Source of the DNA: IMCC2047 sp041395865
Lineage (GTDB): Bacteria > Pseudomonadota > Gammaproteobacteria > Pseudomonadales > IMCC2047
Reading direction: 5' to 3'
DNA: 64,000 nucleotides
NCBI GenBank assembly: GCA_041395865.1
Contig: JAWKZQ010000011.1
Span: 24,810-88,809 of the forward strand
In this document: positions 28,084 to 36,885 of the stretch, in pieces
Position numbering within the stretch: position 1 is the first letter of the stretch
Layout: every line of letters begins with the position of its first letter
Notes under the pieces: generated by a model
Database searches by the model: none
What the model was told of the DNA's origin: nothing
What the model saw: only the letters and a program-made list of their open reading frames with translations
Position numbers and translations under genes: made by a program

Positions 28084-29011
28084 AAAACTTCGCGAACGCG
28101 GCATAATGGGCATGAACCGTCGCAATGTTAATTATGTTGCTGCCCACAATCCGCGCCACCTCTACCCGTTGGTGGATAACAAGCTCAAAACCAAACTGCT
28201 TGCGGAGCAGGCCGGGATCGCCGTTCCCCGTCTATTGGGCACCCTGCAATATCAGCACGATGTCAGAAACCTGCATAGCCAGCTGCTCCCGCACGAAAAG
28301 TTCGTTCTCAAGCCCTCCAAGGGTAGCGGCGGCAAGGGCATCCTGGTGATCGCCGAACGTGAACACGAAATCTACTTCAAGCCCAGCGAGGAGGCCATCA
28401 GCCACGACGCGCTTGAACGCCACGTCACCAATATTCTAAGCGGCCTCTACAGTCTCAGCGGCACACCCGATATTGTCATGATCGAGGCCATGGTGCAGGC
28501 TCACCCGATTTTCAACAGCTATAGCCACGAGGGCGTGCCTGACATTCGCGTCATCGTCTTCCGGGGCTACCCCGTGATGGCCATGCTGAGGCTCGCCACC
28601 AAAGCTTCCGACGGCAAGGCCAACCTGCACCAGGGAGCCGTAGGCGTCGGTCTGGATTTGGGAACCGGTCACGGCTTGCACGCCGTTCAGCATGATCGCC
28701 CGGTTTACCAGCACCCTGACACCAAGCGCGACTTTAAGGCGCTGCAAATTCCCGACTGGGACAAGTTATTACCGCTGGCGGCAGCCTGCTACGAAGTTAC
28801 CGGGCTTGGTTACCTGGGTGTGGATATTGTTATCGACAAGGATCGCGGCCCCCTGATTCTGGAGCTGAACGCCCGACCGGGGCTGGCGATTCAGATGGCC
28901 AACGGGGTAGGCATTCGGCCTCGCCTGACACAGGTTGAGAAAATAACCACGCCGCACCGAACGCCGGAAGAAAGGGCTCGCTGGAGCCAGGAACAGTTCG
29001 CGATACGCTAG
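28064..29011 (+). CDS. Alpha-L-glutamate ligase-like ATP-grasp protein (RimK-type)
   Basis: The 315-residue protein starts at ATG 28064 or 28067, within the end of the previous gene. ATP-grasp features are NKLKTKLLAEQAGIAVPRLLG, KFVLKPSKGSGGKGILVI (nucleotide-binding loop), DIRVIVFRGYPVMAMLRL and LILELNARPGLAIQMANG (metal-binding Glu/Asn). RimK-family ligases add glutamate or other amino acids to carboxylates or peptides. Together with the lipoprotein protease and the 7TM protein this makes a widespread but poorly understood three-gene module of cytoplasmic ligase, membrane protein and periplasmic protease. Confidence 0.85.
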   Translation: MMFISPKKLRERGIMGMNRRNVNYVAAHNPRHLYPLVDNKLKTKLLAEQAGIAVPRLLGTLQYQHDVRNLHSQLLPHEKFVLKPSKGSGGKGILVIAEREHEIYFKPSEEAISHDALERHVTNILSGLYSLSGTPDIVMIEAMVQAHPIFNSYSHEGVPDIRVIVFRGYPVMAMLRLATKASDGKANLHQGAVGVGLDLGTGHGLHAVQHDRPVYQHPDTKRDFKALQIPDWDKLLPLAAACYEVTGLGYLGVDIVIDKDRGPLILELNARPGLAIQMANGVGIRPRLTQVEKITTPHRTPEERARWSQEQFAIR

Positions 29012-29043
29012 GGGCCGCCAGCCGGGCAGCCCCACTCAGGAAA

Positions 29044-29802
29044 CTAGAACAGCCCCTGTAACTTTTCGCCAAGCTTGTCGTCCAGCTTTTTCAGCGCTTC
29101 GCCTTTTTTCTCATCGATTTTTTCCTGGACCTTGCGCTTACCCAGCTCTTCCACTGCCGCTTTGCTGGCCGCTTTCGTCACCAGCCTAACCACTTCGTCA
29201 ACGATTGCCGAAACACTGCCATCCGAACCACCTTTACCCAGGTCCTGCAAATGGATATCCGGAATGGTAACGCTATGCTGCTCTTCCCGATCAAGCACGG
29301 CCGCCGTCACATTAACTTTAGTGCCATTGATGTAGAGGTCATCAATCAGCAGTTGAACATCACTGCCAGCCTCGCTGGAACCGGAAGAAGAGCCGCTTCC
29401 CGCACCGGTATTTTTCTCAACGTTACGTCGCAACGCATCGATATTTGAGTTGCGATTAATTTGTTCATAGGTCAGTTCGGCTCCGTCAATCAGGATTTTC
29501 TCAATACGGATCTGATCCGAAAAGAGGCTGCGCAGATCCAGCTTCACCGAAACCTCGCCAACGCTGAAGGCATTGTCAGCCTTAAAGCCCTTGGGGTTGC
29601 CTACGGCGAGGTTTTTAATGGTGGCGTTACCGGACAGAATGGAAATATCCACGTCGCTTAAGGTGACCGGCGTACCGGTAAATTCCGGCCCATAAGTTTC
29701 CACACCGTTTTTGATCAAACTCCCTGCCTGGGACGCAATCACGACGACTGCAATGACAATCAACAGGACAAGTACGAGTAAAGCAATCGATAGTTTTTTC
29801 AT
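29044..29802 (-). CDS. Single-TM AsmA-like periplasmic protein
   Basis: The product has 252 residues from ATG 29802, with GGAG upstream; an in-frame start further upstream at 29865 seems too long. A signal-anchor occupies residues 2-25 (LLVLVLLIVIAVVVIASQ). An AsmA/DUF748-like stretch follows (TLSDVDISILSGNATIKNLAVGNPKGF and EKILIDGAELTYEQ), then a Gly/Ser-rich linker (GAGSGSSSGSSEAG). A second beta-rich segment precedes a Lys/Glu-rich amphipathic C terminus. AsmA-like proteins take part in envelope lipid traffic; the exact role here is unknown. It is convergent with the ligase gene. Confidence 0.7.
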   Translation of the reverse strand: MKKLSIALLVLVLLIVIAVVVIASQAGSLIKNGVETYGPEFTGTPVTLSDVDISILSGNATIKNLAVGNPKGFKADNAFSVGEVSVKLDLRSLFSDQIRIEKILIDGAELTYEQINRNSNIDALRRNVEKNTGAGSGSSSGSSEAGSDVQLLIDDLYINGTKVNVTAAVLDREEQHSVTIPDIHLQDLGKGGSDGSVSAIVDEVVRLVTKAASKAAVEELGKRKVQEKIDEKKGEALKKLDDKLGEKLQGLF

Positions 29803-30198
29803 AGCTACTGGCTCCATGTGCATTTTGTTGCCATAGTCATACAACTCACCGCCAAATTCAACCAACGCGGCTCCTAAAAACCTGCACAGAAAAGGCCTGT
29901 TGATCCTGTGCCTGCCTTAAGGTCTAATAATCCCAATGCTTGCCCTGTTTATTTAAAGCGAACTAAGGTGTCACTCAATACCGGCGAAGCAGAAAGAAAG
30001 GCCTTGAATGAAGAGAGGAAAATAAGGCAAAAGATCACGCAGCATGTCAGTTTTTGCTCCGACCCGAAGGGCTGAAACGGTTTTAACGTTCAGGGTGTTT
30101 TTAGCGCAAGTCAAAGAGCGCTCTTCTCGCCCTGATCCAGACAAACGGTTTCAGCTGTGATACTCGAATAGGTATTAACAGCCCCCAGGAGGCTTCAT
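29803..30198. other. Intergenic region with no gene recognised
   Basis: About 396 bases separate the divergent AsmA-like and GNAT genes. No ORF with a ribosome binding site, no terminator and no clear repeat was seen; presumably promoters. Confidence 0.5.
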
Positions 30199-30876
30199 AT
30201 GGCGCTTACTGAATTAAACAATGCACGTCTTGTAAAAATCGGTCCAGACAACATCCCGCAGGCACAATCGTTACTCTGCGATGCCTACCGGAACAACGCC
30301 TTTACCCGCTATATGTTCAATGCCGAAAAAAGCGGCTACGAACAACGCCTCAGGGGCTTTATCCATGAGGAGCTACTGCTGCACTTCTCCCTCTCCAACA
30401 TTTCCCTGGCAATCGCGCTTGAAGACCGCCTGATCGGCGTCGCCATGGTCAGCCGCGCCGACCTGCCGCTCAGCATGGCCACCAATTGGCGCTGGCGCAT
30501 GGGCATGTACTCGCTGGTGGGTATCCGCTATACCGAACGGCTGCGCAGCTATTACAAGGCGGTTCAGGAATCCCTGAAAGACAAAAAGCATTACTGGATC
30601 AGCCTCATGGGCCTTCATCACGACTTCCAGCATCACGGTTTTGGCCATATGCTGATCGAGGGCGTCCATCAGGAGTGCGAGAAGGAAAGCAATTATTGTG
30701 GTATCAGCGTGGACTCGGTCGATGCCCAGTACAAAAGCTTCTTCCAGTCGCTGGGTTATCGGAAAGAGGCAGCCTTCAGCGTTGGCCCCCTGACCATGGA
30801 TGTGCTCTTCCACCCCCGAGGCGAACCCCTGAAACCTTCCCCGGCCCGGGAAAAGGCGGCAGCACAGGCAGAATAA
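30199..30876 (+). CDS. GNAT-family N-acetyltransferase
   Basis: The 225-residue protein has a strong AGGAGG six bases before the ATG. The GNAT core is visible: GVAMVSRADLP (strand beta4), WISLMGLHHDFQHHGFGHMLIEGVHQECEKE (the acetyl-CoA loop here is HGFGHML, close to Q/RxxGxG/A), and YCGISVDSVDAQYKSFFQSLGYRKEAAF. Residues 1-30 resemble the common acetyltransferase start DNIPQAQSLLCDAYRNNAF. Substrate is unknown. It is monocistronic by appearance. Confidence 0.85.
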   Translation: MALTELNNARLVKIGPDNIPQAQSLLCDAYRNNAFTRYMFNAEKSGYEQRLRGFIHEELLLHFSLSNISLAIALEDRLIGVAMVSRADLPLSMATNWRWRMGMYSLVGIRYTERLRSYYKAVQESLKDKKHYWISLMGLHHDFQHHGFGHMLIEGVHQECEKESNYCGISVDSVDAQYKSFFQSLGYRKEAAFSVGPLTMDVLFHPRGEPLKPSPAREKAAAQAE

Positions 30877-31011
30877 GCCGGCATCGGGTAAAAGTCGCGC
30901 ATTGAAATTTGCCTGCTATACTTACCCGAAGCTTTGACAGAGAAAAGCCTTTTATAACAATAACTCAGAACACATCGTTCACTTGGCTGATAAGTAGATA
31001 ATAATAAAACC

Positions 31012-31392
31012 GTGATCAACGATAATCGAATCAATCCGCGAGCGCCCATTGATCTCGTGGTAACCGTGACCCTGCCCGACGATAAAGCGATTGAGGTGCA
31101 TTCAGATAATATTTCCCTGAGCGGTATGATGGTTGTCGCGACTCACGAACAATTCCAGGCCATTTTGCACCGCAAAACCACACTGCATAACAACGCCAAA
31201 TCAGAGCCGGAGTTAAATGTCAGCTTTACGCTGACCAAACATAACAAGCCCTTGCCAATCCGAACCCATTGCCGCGCCATCCATGTCAGGCGCATTTCCC
31301 AGGACAAATTTTTTATCGGGCTCAAATTCCTTCAGCTGTCCCAGGCCGCCGCCGTCACCATACAACAGTATGTAACGAGCAATCTCGATTGA
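31012..31392 (+). CDS. PilZ-domain c-di-GMP receptor candidate
   Basis: The 126-residue single-domain protein starts with GTG at 31012. Both c-di-GMP-binding motifs are intact: RxxxR as RINPR at residues 5-9, and (D/N)xSxxG as NISLSG near residue 34. IGLKFLQLS matches the terminal strand of the barrel. Single-domain PilZ proteins act as adaptors for motility, polysaccharide or pilus functions. Only a weak ribosome binding site precedes GTG. It lies between GNAT and DUF502 genes and shows no obvious partner. Confidence 0.85.
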   Translation: MINDNRINPRAPIDLVVTVTLPDDKAIEVHSDNISLSGMMVVATHEQFQAILHRKTTLHNNAKSEPELNVSFTLTKHNKPLPIRTHCRAIHVRRISQDKFFIGLKFLQLSQAAAVTIQQYVTSNLD

Positions 31393-31474
31393 ACCTAAAC
31401 ATCATCACTCAATCGAAATAATTTCTTAGTACAGTCCCCACAAAATAACCCGAGCGAAACAATAAGGGCCAGTC

Positions 31475-32116
31475 ATGGGAAAAACCCGCTCCTTCGCCAA
31501 GCGCGCCCTGATCGGCGGTCTGCTGGTCATTCTGCCAATTGCCATTTTAGCCTTCTTCTTTCGATGGCTGTTCCGCCTGATTACCGACCTGCTGGACCCG
31601 GTTTCCAAGCTGCTGATCACCCGCTACGACCTGCCCAACCTGGCTGCAGATGCACTCACCCTTATCATTATCATTCTGCTTTGTTTTATTGTCGGCACCC
31701 TGGTCAGCACCAAGATGGGGCGTTGGACCCACGCCTTCTTTGAAAAGCACCTGGAGCGTTTTGCCCCCGGCTACCGGATGGTTAAGGAAATCGTCAACCA
31801 GTTCCTCGGCGATAAGGAGTCCTCCCCCCTCAGTCAGGGCGTCGTCGCCAAGGTAAAGCTGTTTGGTCCGGATATCGAAACCAGCGTTACCGCCCTCGTC
31901 ACCAGCCAGCATGAAGACGGGCAATACACCGTATTTGTGCCAACCGGGCCAAACCCCACATCGGGCATGATCTATCACCTGCCCGCCAACCAGGTGGAGC
32001 TGCTGCCGGATATCAAGGTGGATACGGCCATGCGCACCATTATTTCCTGCGGTGCGGGCAGTAAAGAGCTGTTCAGCAAACCCAAAGTAGTCATTGAGGA
32101 AGCTCAAACCAACTGA
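31475..32116 (+). CDS. DUF502 family inner-membrane protein
   Basis: The 213-residue protein has two N-terminal TM helices (ALIGGLLVILPIAILAFFFRWLF and LTLIIIILLCFIVGTLVST). The family-specific segment FAPGYRMVKEIVNQFLGDKE follows, then VFVPTGPNPTSGMIYHLPANQVELL. DUF502 is widespread in proteobacteria with no assigned function. AGGGCCAGTC precedes the ATG. Its last 13 bases overlap the 3' end of the convergent gamma-glutamyltransferase gene. Confidence 0.9.
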   Translation: MGKTRSFAKRALIGGLLVILPIAILAFFFRWLFRLITDLLDPVSKLLITRYDLPNLAADALTLIIIILLCFIVGTLVSTKMGRWTHAFFEKHLERFAPGYRMVKEIVNQFLGDKESSPLSQGVVAKVKLFGPDIETSVTALVTSQHEDGQYTVFVPTGPNPTSGMIYHLPANQVELLPDIKVDTAMRTIISCGAGSKELFSKPKVVIEEAQTN

Positions 32117-33654
32117 CTGGCCCCGCCACGGCGTGCATCCCCGGCGCCTTCGTAACGGCCTTGATGGTATTGCACAGAGTGCACGCCGCCGAAAAACAGG
32201 TTCAGTGCATCCCAGCATTTATGATCGGGATAGTGCTCAAACAAAGCTTTCAATACCGGCGCACGAAAGCCCTTTTCAACATTCAGCAGATCGTTTTCAA
32301 AATGCAGTCGCGGGCTGCACACTGCATCCTCCAGGGACAGCCCAAAGTCGGATAGATTGATAATAGCCTGGAGAATTGCCGTGCGAATCCGGTTCGACCC
32401 GCCAGAACCCAACGCCACAATCCGGCCATCCGGCTGGTTCAAGACACAGGGTGACATCATGGACGTCATCCGCTGGTTTTCCCGCCACTGCTGGAAACCG
32501 TGGGGATTCAGGTCCTCTTCCCCCAGCATATTGTTCAGCATGATTCCCGTACCCGGCACCATACTGCCACAGCCTTCGCCATTGGAAACCGTTAGGGTGG
32601 CAACATTCTTCCACTTGTCCACCACGCTGATATGCGTCGTTCCGCGATGCGCCCGAGCCCGCCCGCTGATTTCATCGCGATAACGCGCCAATAATTGCTC
32701 GTCGAGCAGCGCCTCGGCAGTGGGATGCATATCGCCATCGTCGACATGGGACTCGATCCGAGCCTGATTGGTTGTCGCCATCACCTGGGTCAACAGGTAT
32801 AAGTGCTCAAGCGAACCGAAGGTCATATCGCGGTTCCTCAGCTGCTGCCAAAGCTGAAGCGCGAAAGCAATCAAAATACCACCGGAACTTGGCGGCGGGT
32901 TGATCACAAGCTGGCTGCCGCCGTAGCTTAATTGAAGGGGTTCACGATCGATAACCTGGTAATTTTCCAAGTCTTCGCGGCAAAGGTGCCCGCCCTGATC
33001 TGCGCAGCTCTCGGCAATTTGCCGAGCAACTTCGCCACAATAAAAAAGCTCATCGCCTTCGGCGGCCAATACTTCCAAAAAATCCGCCAGCGGCGGAAAG
33101 CAAAACAGTTCGCCCTCCGAGACTAACCGGCCGTTACCTCCGCCAGAAAAAACAGCGGCCACCTCCGGGCTGGCTTTCAGAATAGGTTCAACAATACTGA
33201 AAATGTAGGCCTGCAGCGCGTTCAGGCGCATTCCCTTTCGGGCTGTATGGATAGCGGGTTGCACCAGCGCTGAAATCGGCATAGAGCCCAACTGGCGGTG
33301 CACCTCAAAAATGCCCTTAACAGCACCCGGCGTGGCAATAGCGCCCTGGCCAATATGGAATTCCTGCCGTACGGTGCCAAAGTCCGCCCAGATTGGCCGA
33401 AAATCGATATCGGCCACAGGTTTCTTGCGGCGGGGCGTTTGTACGAAAAAATCGAACAGCCGCTGTTGGCCGGAGGCCGTCTGGGCCAATAAAAAACCGC
33501 CGCCGCCCAGCGAAGCCAGCACCGGCTCGGCCACACAGGCCATAAAAAAAGCAGCCACGGCAGCATCGTAGGCATTACCGCCCGCTTTCAGCACGTCATG
33601 GCCGGCCTCTACGGTCAAGGGATGACCGGCAGCAATAGCACCCTGGTGTTTCAT
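32104..33654 (-). CDS. Gamma-glutamyltransferase (no visible signal peptide)
   Basis: The 516-residue Ntn-hydrolase proenzyme has a large subunit with AGHDVLKAGGNAYDAAVAAFFMACVAEPVLASLGGGGFLL and PPPSSGGILIAFAL. The autocleavage nucleophile is the second Thr of RGTTHISVVD, and GSGGSNRIRTAILQ (a GSxGG-like oxyanion loop) is in the small subunit. Most bacterial GGTs are periplasmic; this one begins directly at MKHQGAIAAGHPLTVEAG without a signal sequence. It may therefore be cytoplasmic or a GGT-like acylase. It is divergent from a GCS2-like ligase, suggesting a shared role in gamma-glutamyl compounds. Confidence 0.88.
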   Translation of the reverse strand: MKHQGAIAAGHPLTVEAGHDVLKAGGNAYDAAVAAFFMACVAEPVLASLGGGGFLLAQTASGQQRLFDFFVQTPRRKKPVADIDFRPIWADFGTVRQEFHIGQGAIATPGAVKGIFEVHRQLGSMPISALVQPAIHTARKGMRLNALQAYIFSIVEPILKASPEVAAVFSGGGNGRLVSEGELFCFPPLADFLEVLAAEGDELFYCGEVARQIAESCADQGGHLCREDLENYQVIDREPLQLSYGGSQLVINPPPSSGGILIAFALQLWQQLRNRDMTFGSLEHLYLLTQVMATTNQARIESHVDDGDMHPTAEALLDEQLLARYRDEISGRARAHRGTTHISVVDKWKNVATLTVSNGEGCGSMVPGTGIMLNNMLGEEDLNPHGFQQWRENQRMTSMMSPCVLNQPDGRIVALGSGGSNRIRTAILQAIINLSDFGLSLEDAVCSPRLHFENDLLNVEKGFRAPVLKALFEHYPDHKCWDALNLFFGGVHSVQYHQGRYEGAGDARRGGASQLV

Positions 33655-33796
33655 GCTTTCGCACCCGCAATCACTGACTTTCCTTCACTCTGACAGCCGT
33701 CACTTCCGTAATCAACCATATTCTTCTAATATTACCAAAAGCCTTTTTGTACGAACCCGCCGCCATCGCGGCGTTAACAGCTCACAAGGAAACGGC

Positions 33797-35281
33797 ATGG
33801 GCACCGACGTACAAACCAAGCGATTCCACAAAGCCGATTTCACCCTTTTTTCACAGCGTCTCGAGGAGAACCTTGAGTTGCTCGGTCAGCTTCTCGAACG
33901 CCCCGGCTTCGGCATAGGAAAGTCCTCATTGGGTGCCGAGCTGGAGCTCACGCTGATTGATTCCAAGGGGCAGGCACAATGGCGAAACCAGCAGCTGCTT
34001 GCATTGGCAAAGGACCCGCAGCTGACCCTCGAACTCAACCGCTACAACCTTGAATACAACCTGTCTCCGGTAGCCGCCGCTGGAAAACCCTTTTCCAAAA
34101 TAGCCGCCGAAATAAACCGAAAACTGAAAGGCATCGATAAACTCGGCAAACCCTTCGATGCCCGTAGCGTTGCCATCGGCATCCTGCCCACACTGGGGCG
34201 TCGCGACATCAGCGCCACCGCCATGACCGACGACAACCGTTACGTCATTCTCAGCAAGGCCATCAAGAAATTACGCCACCATGCCCTTGAAGTGAACATT
34301 GACGGCCCAGAACCTCTGCACCTGTCCGTCTCCAACCTCAACATCGAAGGTGCCAATACCTCCTTCCAGGTTCACCTGCGCGTCAACCCAGCCGAATTTG
34401 CCAATCTCTACAATGCTGCCCAGCTCGTCACCGCTCCGGTACTGGCGATCAGCACTAATTCGCCGCTGTTCATCGGCCATCGCCTCTGGGAGGAAACCCG
34501 CGTGGTCCTGTTCAAGCAATCGGTGGAGACACGCGAACAACAGGGCGATCATCACATAGGCCCCGGCCGCACCGGCCTGGGTCGGAGCTGGGTCAACAGC
34601 CCGCTTGAGCTGTTTGAAGAATCCGTACGTGACTACCCGGTCTTCATTCCCGAATGCAAACCAGGCGATGACAAAAAGGTAATGGAACAGGGCGGCATCC
34701 CCAAGCTTGCCGAGCTTCGCATGCACCACGGCTCAATCTGGCACTGGAACCGGGCAATTTACGACCCGGCAGACGGCGGCCACCTGCGTATCGAAATGCG
34801 CGCCCTGCCGAGCGGCCCAACAACCCTCGACATGTGCGCCAGCGCAGCGCTGATGGTCGGGCTGGTCAAGGGACTGGGAGCCGGGATGCCGAAGTTCACG
34901 GAACAGCTACCCTTTAGCGAAGCCAAGGAAAACCTCTATCGCGCCGCCCAACTGGGGCTGACAGCCAATTTCACCTGGCCACGAAAAACCCGCGCCAGCG
35001 CTGGCGAAATCTCTGCGCCCAAACTGCTGAAAAAACTTCTGCCCATCGCGCGCGAAGGCCTCGCTGAACTGAAGGTGGCCGACAGCGAAATCGACCAGTA
35101 CATCGGCATCATCGAGGCCCGCCTTGCCGCGCGCCAGACAGGTGCCCGCTGGCAACTGGCCATGCTGACCGCACTTGAAAAACACTATTCACGCAAAACC
35201 GCTCTTCACCACCTGCTCGACCGTTATCTCGAGAACGTGGCCAGCGGCAAACCGGTACATGAGTGGAGTACATCATGCTGA
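33797..35281 (+). CDS. Glutamate-cysteine ligase-like (GCS2/YbdK-related) amine ligase
   Basis: From ATG 33797 (AAGGAAA just upstream) the product has 494 residues; an in-frame start at 33653 would add 48 residues without domain character. It has the carboxylate-amine ligase signature: SSLGAELELTLID (metal/ATP Glu residues), RYNLEYNLSPVAA, STNSPLFIGHRLWEETR, MHHGSIWHWNRAIYD and RIEMRALPSGPTTLDM. It is longer than YbdK (about 370 residues) and unlike classical GshA. The product may be gamma-glutamylcysteine or another glutamyl amide. It overlaps the next gene by 7 bases. Confidence 0.82.
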   Translation: MGTDVQTKRFHKADFTLFSQRLEENLELLGQLLERPGFGIGKSSLGAELELTLIDSKGQAQWRNQQLLALAKDPQLTLELNRYNLEYNLSPVAAAGKPFSKIAAEINRKLKGIDKLGKPFDARSVAIGILPTLGRRDISATAMTDDNRYVILSKAIKKLRHHALEVNIDGPEPLHLSVSNLNIEGANTSFQVHLRVNPAEFANLYNAAQLVTAPVLAISTNSPLFIGHRLWEETRVVLFKQSVETREQQGDHHIGPGRTGLGRSWVNSPLELFEESVRDYPVFIPECKPGDDKKVMEQGGIPKLAELRMHHGSIWHWNRAIYDPADGGHLRIEMRALPSGPTTLDMCASAALMVGLVKGLGAGMPKFTEQLPFSEAKENLYRAAQLGLTANFTWPRKTRASAGEISAPKLLKKLLPIAREGLAELKVADSEIDQYIGIIEARLAARQTGARWQLAMLTALEKHYSRKTALHHLLDRYLENVASGKPVHEWSTSC

Positions 35282-36321
35282 GCAACCAAACCTATCCCAT
35301 TCACTACTGGGAAGCACCGGAACCTGAGGACATTGGCACCACACTGGACGAATTCGTGAAACAGCTTCTCGGCCCCACCTGGATTTACATTCCCGGCCGC
35401 GATCACAGCCGCTGCCGGGCCGTCACCACCCTGCTGCACGGCAACGAGCCTTCCGGCCTGCACGCCGTGCATAACTGGCTGTTATCCGGCGAAACGCCCG
35501 AAACCGACCTGTACTGTTTCATCGCCTCCGTGGAAGCCGCACAACACCCGCCCGGTTTTCACTATCGCATGCTACCCGGCCATCGCGACCTCAACCGTTG
35601 CTTCCGCCCGCCCTACAAGGATCAGGAGGGCATGGTGGCTGCCGACCTGTTGCACCGGCTCTGCGCGGTCAGCCCGGAAGCGGTTCTGGACATTCACAAC
35701 ACCTCCGGCTCCGGTCCCTCCTTTGCCGTGGTCACCAGCACGGATCCGCGCCACATTGCCCTTAGCACCCTGTTTACCCGCCACCTGATTATTACCGACC
35801 TGCGTCTGGGCGCCATTATGGAATTTGAACAGGGCGACTTCCCGGTCACCACCATCGAATGTGGAGGCAGCCACGATCCGCAGGCGCACCAGCTGGCGAT
35901 TGAGGGGTTCAGGCGCTTTGCCCGCAAGAAAGCGCTGTTCGACAGTGAAAGCCTGGCCGCACCGACCATCATTTATAAACACCCGCTGCGGGTAGAAATG
36001 ATTGAGGGCTCAGAAATCGCCTTTAGCGACCAGCCCATTGAGGGGCCGGACCTGACCCTGCACAGTGATGTGGAACACTTTAACTTTGGCGAAGCCGCTG
36101 CCGGCAGTGTTTTGGGCTGGCTGGGAGACCGCGGCCTGAGTTGCCTGACCGCCAGGGATGCCCTGGGCCGTGAGCACATCAACCACTATTTCGAACAGGC
36201 AGGCAACCAGCTGCAAACCCGGCAGGCACTGCGACTGTTTATGGTCACCAAAAACCCGGATATCGCCCTATCCGACTGCCTGTTTTACCTGGTGCCCGTC
36301 AACGAGGCCTTCCGGCACTGA
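35275..36321 (+). CDS. Succinylglutamate desuccinylase/aspartoacylase-family zinc hydrolase
   Basis: The start ATG at 35275 overlaps the stop of the previous gene, with GGAG six bases upstream; the product has 348 residues. M14-like zinc ligands are visible: TLLHGNEPSG (His and Glu) and LDIHNTSG (second His), with the substrate-binding GHRDLNRCFRPP and the catalytic Glu in TTIECGGSH. The family deacylates N-acyl amino acids. Coupled with the ligase-like gene and opposite a gamma-glutamyltransferase, it suggests a pathway making and cleaving amino-acid amides; the real substrates are unknown. Confidence 0.85.
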   Translation: MLSNQTYPIHYWEAPEPEDIGTTLDEFVKQLLGPTWIYIPGRDHSRCRAVTTLLHGNEPSGLHAVHNWLLSGETPETDLYCFIASVEAAQHPPGFHYRMLPGHRDLNRCFRPPYKDQEGMVAADLLHRLCAVSPEAVLDIHNTSGSGPSFAVVTSTDPRHIALSTLFTRHLIITDLRLGAIMEFEQGDFPVTTIECGGSHDPQAHQLAIEGFRRFARKKALFDSESLAAPTIIYKHPLRVEMIEGSEIAFSDQPIEGPDLTLHSDVEHFNFGEAAAGSVLGWLGDRGLSCLTARDALGREHINHYFEQAGNQLQTRQALRLFMVTKNPDIALSDCLFYLVPVNEAFRH

Positions 36322-36336
36322 TTCCGTGCCGGTGCG

Positions 36337-36873
36337 TTAGCGCTGCACCGGCCGTTTCTGCAATTTACGTTGCAATGTGCGGCGATGCATACCCAGCGCG
36401 CGAGCCGTTGCAGAAATATTGCCCTTATGTTCCGCCAGCACCTTCTGGATATGCTCCCATTCGAGCCGGTTAACCGAAAGCGGATCCGGAGCGATATCCA
36501 GCTGGGGTACGGTCACTTCCTCAAAGGCCGCCAGAATCTCATCCGCATTCACCGGCTTGCACAGGTAATTGCGCGCACCGAGCTTAATCGCCTGCACCGC
36601 CGTGGCAATACTGGAATAGCCGGTCAGCACGACGATCTGCAACTCCGGGGCGATTTCCAGCAACTTAGGAATCAGCTGCAAGCCGGAGGTATCCACCATT
36701 TTCAAATCCTGCGTGACCCGCTGCGGCTGGAACTCGCGCATGGCTTTAATCGCCTCGATAGCATTATGCGCCTCGCAAACCGCATAGCCCCGCTTCTCCA
36801 GAGCGCGTGCCAGCACCTGGGTGAATACGGCGTCATCGTCGATAATCAGTATGCGTTTCTGTGCATCGTTCAA
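36337..36873 (-). CDS. RegA/PrrA/RoxR-type response regulator
   Basis: The 178-residue protein has a receiver domain with the acidic pocket IIDDDAV (Asp12-14), phosphoacceptor Asp56 in TQDLKM, Thr in VVLTGYSS and Lys in YLCKPVNADE. A short linker leads to a Fis-type helix-turn-helix at about 150-172 (ATARALGMHRRTLQRKL), which is nearly invariant in RegA/PrrA/ActR/RoxR. The receiver segment FQPQRVTQDL replaces the usual PDxAVxDL. The start is 12 bases after the sensor kinase stop, so the pair forms an operon. Redox-responsive control of respiration, metal or thiol genes is expected. Confidence 0.92.
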   Translation of the reverse strand: MNDAQKRILIIDDDAVFTQVLARALEKRGYAVCEAHNAIEAIKAMREFQPQRVTQDLKMVDTSGLQLIPKLLEIAPELQIVVLTGYSSIATAVQAIKLGARNYLCKPVNADEILAAFEEVTVPQLDIAPDPLSVNRLEWEHIQKVLAEHKGNISATARALGMHRRTLQRKLQKRPVQR

Positions 36874-36885
36874 CGGTTCACTCCA

